A stretch of 64,000 nt of DNA from contig OX419338.1 in NCBI GenBank assembly GCA_948470475.1, positions 28,020,717 through 28,084,716 of the forward strand, written 5' to 3'. Within the stretch, counting starts at the first letter, position 1. Each line of letters begins with the position of its first letter. A program made the position numbers and the translations under genes. This DNA comes from Galaxea fascicularis (taxonomy: Eukaryota; Cnidaria; Anthozoa; Scleractinia; Euphylliidae). The notes beneath the pieces were generated by a model. That model made no database searches, was not told where the DNA came from, and saw only the letters and a program-made list of their open reading frames with translations. Shown here piece after piece: positions 55,447 to 64,000 of this stretch.

Positions 55447-55486
55447 CTGATGAAGACACTAGACAGGAGTGTCGAAACGTTGGGTC
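55447..55486 (+). ncRNA. Hammerhead-like ribozyme core, PLE family B
   Basis: CTGATGA (55447-55453), stem II GACACT-AGACAGG-AGTGTC (six Watson-Crick pairs), GAAA, helix III AC/GT closed by GTTGG, and cleavage-type triplet GTC (55484-55486). Stem I could pair GTGA (55487-55490) with TCAC (55441-55444), leaving two bulged Cs. This is the minimal type I layout described for Penelope-like elements. Activity is an inference. Confidence 0.65.
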
Positions 55487-55550
55487 GTGAATTGTAACTT
55501 TTTAAGTTACATTCATCAATTTTCAAACCAGAGTGGCATCAAACCATGTC

Positions 55551-55996
55551 TGGATTCCTATAAGTTCAAATTCTGAGGCTGATAACTTAAGCAGGATTAT
55601 TGACTTTGATGATTATACTTGGAATGATGACGTACACTATTGACAGATTTGCATGTAGTTATAATGCGAAACTTTCCCGTTTCAATTCCAGATTTTATCA
55701 ACCAGGGACTGAAGGTGTTGATGCCTTCTTACAAAATTGGCATTTTGAGAACAACTGGATTCTCCCTTTAGTTTCGCATATTGGGAGGGTGATTGTTCAT
55801 TTTAGAGTATGTAAAGAGGAGGGGACACTTGTTATCCTTTGTGGAAGTCCTCGTATTTTTGGCCACTGTTGTGCGACGACGGTAGACATTGGAATACCTT
55901 TGTTCACGATTGGGTTGTACTTCCCAAATTTAAACAACTCTTTGTGAGAGGTAAAGCCAGGAATGACTTGTTTGGCGCTAGAGAGCTGTCCTTCTG
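55551..55996 (+). pseudogene. DIRS Pol, second part after the PLE insertion
   Basis: It resumes RNase H with WIPISSNSEADNLSRIIDFD. After a shift near 55633 it gives TIDRFACSYNAKLSRFNSRF and GVDAFLQNWHFENNWILPLV, and after another near 55838 LWKSSYFWPLLCDDGRHWNT and FKQLFVRGKARNDLFGAREL to TGA. The DRFA...FNSRF part lies where DIRS elements carry a methyltransferase-like domain. Confidence 0.82.
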
Positions 55997-56224
55997 AGTT
56001 GTCGCTCTGCGTATTAGTTTCAAGTTGCCATAGAGGATTTCTCTATCAGGCTTTTGGACTGATGACAGTGGCTGTTGCCCTACGTGTCACTAATGTTAGG
56101 GTCTTTTGCAGCCATTGGTAGGAGTCTCTTGTTACTCCTGGCTAGAGTTTGTTTTGTTATTATTTGTTATTTGATTGGCTTTATTCAATAAAGTTGCTTT
56201 GCTACTTCTGATTTTTGTTTTTGT

Positions 56225-57248
56225 TTGTGTGTCTCTTATATAGATGTTTTTCAGAAAGGCCTATGGAAAGAAACCTGGGCGTTCAAGGATCCTGACTTAC
56301 AGTCTCTTAGCGTCAGGCTTCAGACGACTATTTTGTCAGCTAGGGCTCCTGCGACGGTGAACATGTATGACAGGGCGTTCAGGAGATGGAAGGAATTTGC
56401 ATTAAGCAAGCATGAGCTTTCTTACTTACCAGCTAATCCTATTCACGTAGCTGTTTATTTACAATATGTTTTAGAGTCTACTAGATCAAGCAGTTCTGTG
56501 GACGCTGCGTTTTTTGGTATTAAGTGGGCACACGAATCAGCTGGTCTTGTATCCCCTACGGATAATCCTTTAGTTATTAGAGTGCGGGAGGCGGCTAAAA
56601 GAATTTTAGGAGGTAAAAGGTGTCATAGGAAAGAACCCTTGTCTATCGAAATTATCAAAGAGATTATTTCTGCCGCTGATTTATCTAATACTCTTCAATG
56701 GAGGACTATTTGTCTTAATGTTCTTTGTTATGCGGGGTTTTTTTAGAGCGCAAGAGGTCCTTAGTATTAGAAGTCATATTACGTTTCATGATGACTATAT
56801 GACAATCAAGGTTGAAAAGAGTAAAACTGATCAGCTTAGACAAGGCGACGAGGTTATTATCGCACAAACTGGTGGTAGTGCTTGTTCAGGTTCCATTCTT
56901 CGAGATTATTTATCTAGGTTAAACATCGATCCTCGTTCGGACGAGTTAATTTTCAGACAGTTGGTCAAAACCAAGTCATGCTATAAGTTGGTTAACAAAA
57001 ATAAACCTATTAGCTATACTACTTTCAGGGATCATTTGTCTAAGAGCTTGCGCGATGTCGTGCCTGATCCTTCGGTTTATGGCACTCATTCGTTTAGGTC
57101 AGGGGGAATTACCAAGGCTGCCAATAGTGGCGTGGGCGAGCGTGTTTTTCAAAGGCACGGGCGATGGAAGAGTGTTTCAGCCAATGATGACTATGTACAG
57201 GATAACATCGCTTCTAGGACTTCAGTCTCTAAGTCTTTAGGTTTTTAG
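56225..57248 (+). pseudogene. DIRS tyrosine recombinase
   Basis: The core-binding part (LQSLSVRLQTTILSARAPAT, YDRAFRRWKEFA) leads to the catalytic domain with Arg in FFRAQEVLSIR, His-Arg in YGTHSFRSGGITK, HGRWKS and the nucleophile Tyr in DDYVQD. It would integrate the circular cDNA. The only lesion I see is one extra T in the T7 run at about 56738-56744, which shifts the frame just before the catalytic Arg. Confidence 0.9.
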
Positions 57249-57890
57249 CTGCTAGCATCCATTTTTCAAGCCCTTTCTTTGTCTTCTATTAGATTACTTA
57301 TTTACTGTACTCTGGTGCTCGGCCAAGACATGCAAAATAAACCTAATGGTTCATTACATGTGCTGTCTGTTGCGTAGTGGAGCTGAAATTTGGGTTTTTA
57401 AAATGTGGTCATTTTTAGGAAGCCCACTGTCCAGATGTGGTCATCTTTAGGCAATAAGAGAAAATTGTGACAATTATAAAAGGCCAATCATGAATGATAT
57501 AACTATATACTTGCTATCCAATCGTGCTATATGTTTTTGAAGACAAAGATATATAAGTTTGAATTTATGCAACTGGTACGAGCCTTGAGACTCGGTTTTG
57601 GTTTATTTATGTTTTCCCCTATCATCCCATTTACACATAAATCAGTGCTGCATATCCTGAAGCTTGTTTGCTGGGCCCCAACAGAACACACCAATGGTGG
57701 AATTAAATGGCTATGAACAAAGGCCCATAGCCCCTTTAATAAATCATGTTTTGAGATCATAAATAATTTACAAGGATCAAAATTAAATACTTTTCTGGCC
57801 CAGTAAAGGTGAGGGCACTCAGAAACGCCAAAAGCATCAGGATTCTCCGAAATGATGCTCGCCCCACCCAAAGGAAATGCAGCACTGAAA
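57249..57890. other. DIRS 3' flank; no gene
   Basis: This is expected to hold the 3' repeats of the DIRS element, but I could not confirm them. A minus frame crossing 57527-58357 is a translation of the adjacent repeats. Confidence 0.35.
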
Positions 57891-57911
57891 AATAAACAAG
57901 CAAGGAAGGGG

Positions 57912-58448
57912 AACTGCTGCCCTTGCAAGCAAAGTCCCTTCTTCCATGAACAGATGATAAAAGTAAAGAATGTATGGAAATACAAAAAGAGAAAAACCCA
58001 AGGGGGGGGGTGCTGCCCTTGCAAGTCACCCCCCCCAAGATGTTTGTTAAAACCGACATGCTGTCTGACAGGCCATATAACAACCTGGGGAAATAGATGA
58101 AAGAGTAGATACAACAGGAGACTGCTGCACTTGCAAGGCAGACCCTGCATATGTGCAGGTAAAAATAGAAACGATATTACAATTAACTTGATGCATGAAA
58201 ATACCTTAAAAAATTGGAGACTGTTGCCCTTGCAAGTCATCCCCAACAAATGTAAAAATAGAAATACACACGGGTAGCATGCTGCGCCACACCACCACAT
58301 TAAGAGAGAAAAGTTAGCCAAGGAAACAAATGGGAGACTGCTGCCCCTGCAAGTCAATCCCCAGTTAAAACACTGAAAAATGAACGCTTAGAATGCCACC
58401 ACGACGTAACTCTGCACTGATGAAAACCGCTGCCCTTGCAAGTCAGTA
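57912..58448 (-). repeat. Six copies of a 16-22-bp word spaced about 100 bp apart
   Basis: CTGCTGCCCTTGCAAGTCA or a close variant starts at about 57914, 58010, 58122, 58221, 58338 and 58427, with spacings of 96, 112, 99, 117 and 89. The word is often preceded by GGAGA and followed by a CCCC-containing phrase. The spacers are mostly unlike one another but several hold TAAAAATAGAAA. The array lies directly downstream of the minus-strand tyrosine recombinase. Confidence 0.75.
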
Positions 58449-58525
58449 AAACAGTCCAGAGTACAACATGGGCAGAAGCAGCGACCTCCCCCGCAGGATG
58501 CTGCCACCAGCCTTAACTGAATTAA

Positions 58526-59182
58526 CTATGTTGATAATGAAGGGATTCTTATATATTTGTGAAATGCATCAGACTTCCAACGCCCTAAATCCCTAATCTG
58601 TGAATCAGACATTCCAGCATCAGCAGCATAAGAAGCAGCACCAATACGAAAGCTATGACCCTTATAACGGGAAGGATCAAGACCGCAATACTTAATAGCC
58701 ATGGAAAGCTTGTCAATGAAAATAGCTCGTGAGACAGGGGAACCATCCACAAGGCAAAAAAGAGGCCCTGGCCCGCTACCCCTAAGAGACAAATAATCCA
58801 AAATGATTTGTACAGGACAGAAAGTGTTGCGACGATAAATAACAACTGAAAAAAGGCCTCTGGTTGTAATTATGTTTGAAGTCAAAAAGGTGAACTTTAA
58901 AGAAATGACCCTGTGATTCGCATCCACCAGCTGTGCAAGCTGGTGAAGTTGAATAAGAGAGCCTCTCTCCTGTGTGGTTGTCCAAGTGAACTCCCCAACC
59001 CGCATACAGGCGAAAAAGGCAAGTGAGCACATGGCCTGAAATAAACAACGGTCATAAGGTGTATGGCAAATCACAGCTGAAGATTCCAAAATTCTATTTA
59101 GAATTGGCAGGGTGATTGGCAGCCGACTATCGAGACGAGACCCAAGCTTTCCATAACCCTTAAGAACCAGTCCACGTAACGT
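58526..59182 (-). CDS. Tyrosine recombinase (phage-integrase fold), partial
   Basis: The open frame begins after an in-frame stop at 59183-59185. VLKGYGKLGSRLDSRLPITL leads to the catalytic domain with Arg in FFACMRVGEFTW, His and Arg in YKGHSFRIGAAS, LGRWKSDAFH and the Tyr in HKYIRIPSL before the stop. All catalytic positions that I can place are present. The N-terminal core-binding domain is missing, so it is either an exon (TTCTTAAG|GGT at 59160 is a possible 3' splice site) or a 5'-truncated copy. It is unlike the DIRS recombinase nearby and resembles the stand-alone recombinases of Crypton-like elements. No RT accompanies it. Confidence 0.82.
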   Translation of the reverse strand, partial: TLRGLVLKGYGKLGSRLDSRLPITLPILNRILESSAVICHTPYDRCLFQAMCSLAFFACMRVGEFTWTTTQERGSLIQLHQLAQLVDANHRVISLKFTFLTSNIITTRGLFSVVIYRRNTFCPVQIILDYLSLRGSGPGPLFCLVDGSPVSRAIFIDKLSMAIKYCGLDPSRYKGHSFRIGAASYAADAGMSDSQIRDLGRWKSDAFHKYIRIPSLST

Positions 59183-59880
59183 TCAAGTAATTTTGGAAAT
59201 GGCCAAATACAACCCTACCTCAAACTTTGCATGCTGAAAGGTATTCATGAGTAAGTAATCAAATGGCCATCAATTAGTTTCCTTAATGATATGTGGTCAC
59301 GTGACAGCTAATTAAAGTTTTAGCCCCTTGGGACCATTTTTTTAAGGTTAAATTCTCCAAAAATGGCTAACTTGTTATGTCTCTTGCCAACACACAAGCA
59401 ACAGTATCTTCAATCAATTTACACCACATTACTGTTGAATCCTTCTACTTTATAAATATGCTTGTCTTTTTTCCAGGGTTCTGTTATCAACAGAGAAACA
59501 ATTTCAAGCAAAGATGATGGTTTGACAGTGTTGAAAAAGGGGCATTTTTGGTTAATTTCAATGGAAAAAATTTTTAATTCATTCTGGAAAAGTTGCTTTT
59601 AAATTATTTTGCTTAAATAATAAGTGCGACTACCCTGATTCGGAAAAGATAAACGAAGGTTAACTTAATTTATCAGTTTCAGCTTATGAACAATTCGTCT
59701 GTTCGATTGTGCTTGGATACATGCTTCTCAAAAAGCATTTTGTTACCTTGAAACAGACCGAAAAACGTCTGTATACTTAAAAAATACTTGTACTTACACC
59801 GCTGAGAACGAAATTATGTAAGTAACTACAAGAATAAGCAGTTTCACAAGCAATATTTCCTAGTATGTCGCTCGACTTAC
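59183..59880. other. No gene seen
   Basis: AT-rich. It would be the intron if the exon at 59881-60153 is spliced to the recombinase. Confidence 0.3.
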
Positions 59881-60153
59881 CAGGGTAAACAGACTTCCGC
59901 TCGCCCAATTAATTAAAATGCTCAAATAATTTAATTCCGTCCAGTCCAAATCCTCGATGTTTATCCCGCCAGATTTAAATTGAGACGTGACTTCCTCGTT
60001 TTTGCCAGATAATTGATGCCATTTAACTTTTATGTCCAAGGAGTAATGTGTTAAGGCTCGAACGCACACTGCGGTTGTAGACTTCTTCCACGCGAACAGG
60101 TGTTCCATTTCTCTGTTTACAGAAACAATGCAGTTTAGCTGCTTAATGTTCAA
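59881..60153 (-). CDS. Possible first coding exon, unknown protein
   Basis: From ATG 60153 (or the second at 60108, MEHLFAWKKSTTAVCVRALT) the frame stays open to a strong donor CTG|GTAAGT, with exon end at 59881. Sequence such as SGGINIEDLDWTELNYLSIL looks coding. The exit phase is 0, which would fit joining to the recombinase at GGTTATGG, but there is no other evidence for that. No known domain. Confidence 0.4.
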
Positions 60154-60428
60154 CTCACAATATCATGGAACGTAAAGGAAAGACTATATGCTTTGAACAT
60201 TAAAGCAAAATGGATCAAAACGTTACCAGTGAGGCAAAATGCTTACCATCATCTAATTTGTTTGGATCTAGCCGATCGATGCATTTGATGGACAGCTGAT
60301 GGCTCGTCAATTTCGGGAACAATAGTGCGAAAAATGAAATCAACGGAAATAAATTTAAACCGTTGAACTTGTCCCGTTTTTGCTAAGGACTAGCATTTAG
60401 GGCGTTAACTGATGGGTGTTGATTTAAT
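60154..60428. promoter_or_regulatory. Possible bidirectional promoter between head-to-head starts
   Basis: Only about 275 bases separate the two outward-facing ATGs. No TATA box stands out. Confidence 0.3.
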
Positions 60429-60621
60429 ATGGAGAAGTGTAGCTTTGGAGAAATTCTCGGATCAAACTGTGGCCCAATCATCCCTCCGGGGAAAGATACT
60501 TTTGTGGACGAAATTATCTCGCTTGAGTATTGCAAGAAAGACATTCTCGGGCATATGAAACAGTTGCAACTTAGTCGCTCAGAAATAACAACAGAGGCCG
60601 AGTTAATTCTTTGTAGAGCAG
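60429..60621 (+). CDS. Exon 1 of the terminal gene
   Basis: Starts at ATG (MEKCSFGEILGSNCGPIIPP). The donor is AGAGCAG|GTAAGA, phase 1. Confidence 0.7.
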
Positions 60622-63600
60622 GTAAGACTTTTTTCTTTTCATTTCAGATGTGTCGTTGATAAACTGTAAATGTCCACAATAAAACAAACATTATCTTGTT
60701 TTCTTCCAAAGGAATTTTCAAATGTTCACAAGAATCGTACAAAATATGTGCACAACACAGGCACGGTTTGGGAATCGGTTGGCGAGGGAAAAGAAAGCGC
60801 TGCCAGGTACCACAAGAGCTATCGAATCACAAAGAAAACCCACCCATTGCTGACCGAACAATCGACAAGAAACACTCGTGTATAATCAAGTCGATAACGG
60901 CAAAGTTAGTTCCTGTTGGATCAGGTATGTTCGTCTATTTGACTTGCTCTTCGGGAAATCTGTTGTTTATATAGCTATTTCCCCTGTCAACTGCGTATAA
61001 ACTACCTGACCGTTTTAGTGGTTTAGAGTTCCTGCGTCGTTGCAAAATCAGGGGTAATGCGGATTTTATCAAAGGTTTGGGTAAAAGGAAAGTAATTAGG
61101 AGACAGTTATTAATATATTCCTACATAGCAATATTAGTCAGTTCTAAGCAAAAGGCGTCAAAAGTAATGTAAACTGTTGCAACTTACTTTAAGTCGAACG
61201 AAGGATGTCACTGACACGAAGTTGAACTCTCTGATTTTTATACTGATTTTATGTTCTAAAAAATAGCCGTTTATGAAATTTACATGTGACGCCCCTGCGT
61301 TGCGTGACTTAGCATGATGAACGTTCTTAAAAAACTTTTACCATACTTGATATCTACTGAAAGTAACTCCCCCTGACTACGTAATTGTTGCACTAGTTAT
61401 TGTTTGTTAGACTTAACAAAATCGTAAAGGTTGAAAGGCTTTTTGGCGTGTCCACGAGCCTTAATCTATTTCATAATTTTTCATTTATTCTGATTTTTTT
61501 TTTTGCTTGATTGTTTTTTTTATTTTTATCTATTTATTTTTCGTGTTTTTGGGTATTTCAGCCATCTGTCGGAGATGCAGAGGTATCTTTCTAGAAATGG
61601 ACAGCCAGGAAGGAACAGTAAGTATTCAACGGTTTGAAATTGGAATTCACAAAGACTTGCCATTAAAGAAACAATTTTTTTTGTCGGGGGGGGGGGGGGG
61701 GGGAGGAGCTCAGAAGTACTTTTGAACGGTTTTTTCTCTTTCTTTTCCTGACTTTTTTTTTTACTTCCGACAAATAGAGGCTAGTATCGGAGGCAGGGAA
61801 AAAATGCAGGTTAACCATATACATTATAAACGGAGTAAGTGATCGAATGAATTAAAGATCGTCGGGTACTACTTGGCTAATCACCTCTCTTCTACCCTTC
61901 CCTTCCCTCCCCTCCCCCTCCCTCTCTTCACCCGCCTTACTCCTATCATTGCCATTTTGTTACGCATAATCGGCCCCTTAGGTACAACATGAGGAAAATA
62001 GCTACATTTCAAGATATTCGTATAATAGTGACAATAATTCGTTATTCAACAGGAGGAGGAAAATAATGGTGCCCGAAAGGCAAAGTTAGAGTGTTGTGAC
62101 ATCCTCCAGGGCTTTCCAGTCGAAACACCTTGCAAGTCAGGCAGAAGGCGTTCGTCCTTTTATGATCCAGGCAGCCAAGGTATCGCTGATGATTCAGACA
62201 GCACAGACAAAGAAGATGAGGAAGATGAAAGGCTTACACTTCTAAATGACATGCTGAGGCTGTCCGATAAAGAATCCATCGGACGAGTCTTGAAGGTCCC
62301 TTGGGAAAATGCTTGCAAGAAAACAAAGTCATATTATGTTGATAAAGTGCAAGAAGTGATGCAAATGGTTGTAAGCATCCTTTGTCCAAAAAGTGCTGAA
62401 ATGGTGTGGCTGGAATTGCAGAGAAAGTCCATCATTCCAAATCCTATAGATGTATCGATTTCCAGTGAGTTTATTCAAGTGCTGATTGAATGCTACAAAC
62501 AACCTGATAATCGTCAAACAGGACGACAGTTGCTGAGCATTGTAGCAGATAAATTGAAATTCGAGGAGATGAGGTCATTGTTGCCTTCCCTAACTGAATA
62601 TGAGTTCAGCATGGCAAGATTGCACAAATTGAAATTTGGAAGAGGAATGAGAGAAGTCAACGAGTCACAGGTGCCCCGTTATCGCGTCGCCCCTGAAAAG
62701 CTCGACCATTTTCTGGACTTTGTGACTAGTTCACATGTGATCCAAGATCTGCCATTTGGTTCAAAAAGCTTCAAATTGTCTTCTGGCGAGGTTTTAGATA
62801 TCCCAAACGTCATCCGCGTAATGGCACCTACACATGTCGTGCAACAGTATCATCAATACTGCAAGGAGACGGAGTTTCTAGATCCATTACAAAAGAGTAC
62901 TCTAATGAAAGTCATGTCCGAAGCTTGTCTGGCCTCTATTCGAAAATGTCTCCAAGGCCTTGATTACTATGTTGCAGAAGGAGGAAAGGCATTTGACGAC
63001 CTTGAGACAGTAGTGGATCGCCTTCTTGCTGTTTCAGCTGTGTCAGTTGCCGAAGCAGAAAGTTTAAAGAAATCTCTCAAAGATGGAAAGCAATATGTAA
63101 AGAGTGAGTTTAAGGTGAGTAGTGTACCTTGCAAGGAAATAGCTGTTAGACACGCTCATCTGTCAAGCCACGCCCTTCTCACTCCTAACACGAACGCCGC
63201 ATGATCAAGTTCCACCCTAAGGATAGTGCTGACTAATACCTCTCTTTTGCAATAGAGAGGACCAGTGTCGTTTCAAATAAATCTTTATTGAGGTGCGTGA
63301 TGTTATTCAGCAAATTTAGTGACAGCAAAACGCTCTAACACTCACCCTCCCCTCCACCATTTATGGCCATTTCATTGAGTTTAGATACCGGATTTAGGAC
63401 GGAATCCGGAATATTGATAACTAGTTGAACCTGCATTTTTTAAACAAAGCCGTCTCTTTCACTCACTACCATAATTGAACGTAAATGTTACTGAGTGATG
63501 TGCTCATTAAGTTATCCTGCGACTCAAAGTAATAAACGTAGCTTTGAAACTACCTTTCGTGTTCTTTGTTTCGTTTGTTTCCAACAGACCCATGTGATGC

Positions 63601-64000
63601 TGGACTCGCAATGCGCAGATCACTGCCGAAAACACGCCTTGAGTGACCAGGAAAATGCCTGCTTTAAGGATGACTGCTCCCACGACCATGATTTAATCTG
63701 TCAAAAATGTAGAAGTCTGGAAAAGGTAAAAGCACTTTGGTATTCTGGGTTAAAGAAAAGCGTTTAGGAGAGTTGCTTATTGGTGTTAAGCAAATTGTGC
63801 AGTGACTCATACATTGTCTTGCTGTTTTGTCGAAGGTACTATCTGATGTAAATATGATGTTGAAAGCAGCAAAGAACCTAGAACAGGACGAATTTGACGA
63901 GTTGACATTTCTTGTTGGAAAGGCAATAGAAGCCGTCAACAGCTGGAAGGCACATCAGTTGCGAGTTGTGCATCAAGATCAAGCACGGCTGGATGTGATT
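60429..64000 (+). CDS. Multi-exon gene of an unnamed, cysteine-rich family; 3' end beyond the window
   Basis: Six exons joined by GT-AG introns with consistent phases: 60429-60621, 60712-60924, 61562-61617, 62053-63114, 63588-63725 and 63836 to the edge. The product has a short N-terminal segment; a zinc-knuckle-like C-x8-C-x2-H unit (FKCSQESYKICAQHRHG followed by KRKRC); a CxxC pair (AICRRCRGIFLEM); an acidic stretch; a helical region of about 300 residues (HVVQQYHQYCKETEFLDPLQ; SIRKCLQGLDYYVAEGGKAF); a second Cys/His-rich segment (SQCADHCRKHALSD ... HDHDLICQKCRSLEK); and a segment ending NSWKAHQLRVVHQDQARLDV. I recall similar proteins only as uncharacterised, multi-copy proteins of cnidarians. 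The function is unknown; a transposon origin is possible. Confidence 0.75.
60712..60924 (+). CDS. Exon 2: zinc-knuckle-like C/H cluster
   Basis: Acceptor CTTCCAAAG|GA; the joined codon gives GIFKCSQESYKICAQHRHGL. It ends KLVPVGSG at TCAG|GTATGT, phase 1. Confidence 0.75.
61562..61617 (+). CDS. Exon 3: CxxC micro-exon
   Basis: 56 bp. Acceptor GTATTTCAG|CC, encoding AICRRCRGIFLEMDSQEGT, donor AACA|GTAAGT, phase 0. The intron after it contains an uninterrupted G run at about 61686-61702. Confidence 0.75.
62053..63114 (+). CDS. Exon 4: main helical region
   Basis: 354 codons, phase 0 at both ends. Acceptor TTCAACAG|GAG; donor TTTAAG|GTGAGT. The open frame extends past the donor to 63204, but the donor is strong and the next exon fits in phase. 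Confidence 0.82.
63588..63725 (+). CDS. Exon 5: second Cys/His-rich segment
   Basis: 138 bp. Acceptor TTTCCAACAG|ACC, donor GAAAAG|GTAAAA. It holds six Cys and six His in 46 residues (CADHCRKHALSD, CSHDHDLICQKC), suggesting zinc binding. Confidence 0.8.
63836..64000 (+). CDS. Exon 6, cut by the window edge
   Basis: Acceptor TGTCGAAG|GTA. 55 codons remain open to the end of the window (VLSDVNMMLKAAKNLEQDEF and onward). Confidence 0.75.

Larger units (their letters stand above)
53015..55550 (+). mobile_element. Penelope-like element (family B) nested in the DIRS element
   Basis: 2536 bp between copies of TGGAT (53010-53014 and 55551-55555), the presumed 5-bp target-site duplication. It carries an N-terminal Penelope frame, RT, GIY-YIG endonuclease and a 3' terminal region with a hammerhead-like core. 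It has no 5' terminal repeat and is 5'-truncated. Several frameshifts make it inactive. Confidence 0.88.
50750..57248 (+). mobile_element. DIRS-like tyrosine-recombinase retrotransposon, inactive, with nested PLE
   Basis: In order: Gag-like frame, RT-RNase H, a DRFA...FNSRF domain and a tyrosine recombinase. This is the layout of DIRS/Ngaro-type elements, which integrate by site-specific recombination rather than with a DDE integrase. Lesions: a TGA between Gag and Pol, loss of the RT YxDD region, a stop in RNase H, frameshifts near 55633 and 55838, one extra T in the recombinase, and a 2.5-kb Penelope insertion at 53015-55550. Terminal repeats were not resolved, so the true element is somewhat longer. 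Confidence 0.88.

Noticed and set aside
57527..58357. 276-codon minus-strand protein
   Set aside because: It is a translation of the spaced repeat array and its flank, with low-complexity Leu/Phe-rich sequence and no domain.
57912..58448. CRISPR-like array
   Set aside because: Repeats are short, imperfect and spaced 89-117 bp apart, and the DNA is animal genomic sequence.

Overview
The window is animal genomic DNA, most likely from an anthozoan cnidarian and probably a stony coral. The evidence is: introns with GT-AG borders; a fast-evolving secretin/adhesion-like GPCR with a somatomedin-B-like head, a combination I associate with corals and anemones; tRNA-derived SINEs; C2H2 zinc-finger genes with the coding region in one exon; and a dense mixture of Penelope-like, DIRS-like, Ty3/Gypsy, Tx1/L1-like and short inverted-repeat transposons. 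There is no operon structure. Most of the window is intergenic or intronic and AT-rich. The species is not identified.

Left third (1-22 kb). 1-8 kb is gene-poor: foldback elements, a SINE and two Penelope-like (PLE) 3'-end insertions bounded by target-site duplications (TSDs). At 8.1-9.2 kb on the minus strand lies a decayed C2H2 zinc-finger gene. A nearly complete Ty3/Gypsy element with identical 168-bp LTRs and a CTAGT duplication fills 13.9-18.5 kb (minus strand). More PLE and foldback elements follow to 22 kb.

Centre (22.5-33 kb). Exons of one minus-strand GPCR run from the somatomedin-B-like head (30.5 kb) to TM6-TM7 (22.5 kb). Its ectodomain exon carries a frameshift, a stop, a SINE and a PLE insertion, and most of TM2 is missing, so it looks like a pseudogene whose splice sites still look good. 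Its large intron hosts two DNA-transposon-like elements. A 5'-truncated LINE with a 13-bp TSD lies at 31.4-32.6 kb.

33-50 kb is mostly noncoding and repetitive. The exception is an intact seven-finger C2H2 gene at 43.6 kb (plus strand), which shares a C-terminal tail (FSISELL) with the decayed zinc-finger gene at 8-9 kb.

Right third (50-64 kb). A DIRS-like tyrosine-recombinase retroelement (50.7-57.2 kb) is interrupted inside its RNase H region by a 2.5-kb PLE carrying RT, GIY-YIG and hammerhead-like sequences. A second, unrelated tyrosine recombinase (58.5-59.2 kb, minus) is followed by six copies of a short word spaced about 100 bp apart. The window ends in a six-exon plus-strand gene (60.4 kb to the edge) of a cysteine-rich family I cannot name, in a head-to-head arrangement with a possible minus-strand exon.

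The most unusual themes are four families of hammerhead-like cores at PLE ends, PLE insertions containing inverted fragments inside single TSDs, the recombinase-plus-repeat-array locus, and a GPCR broken by two identifiable transposon insertions.
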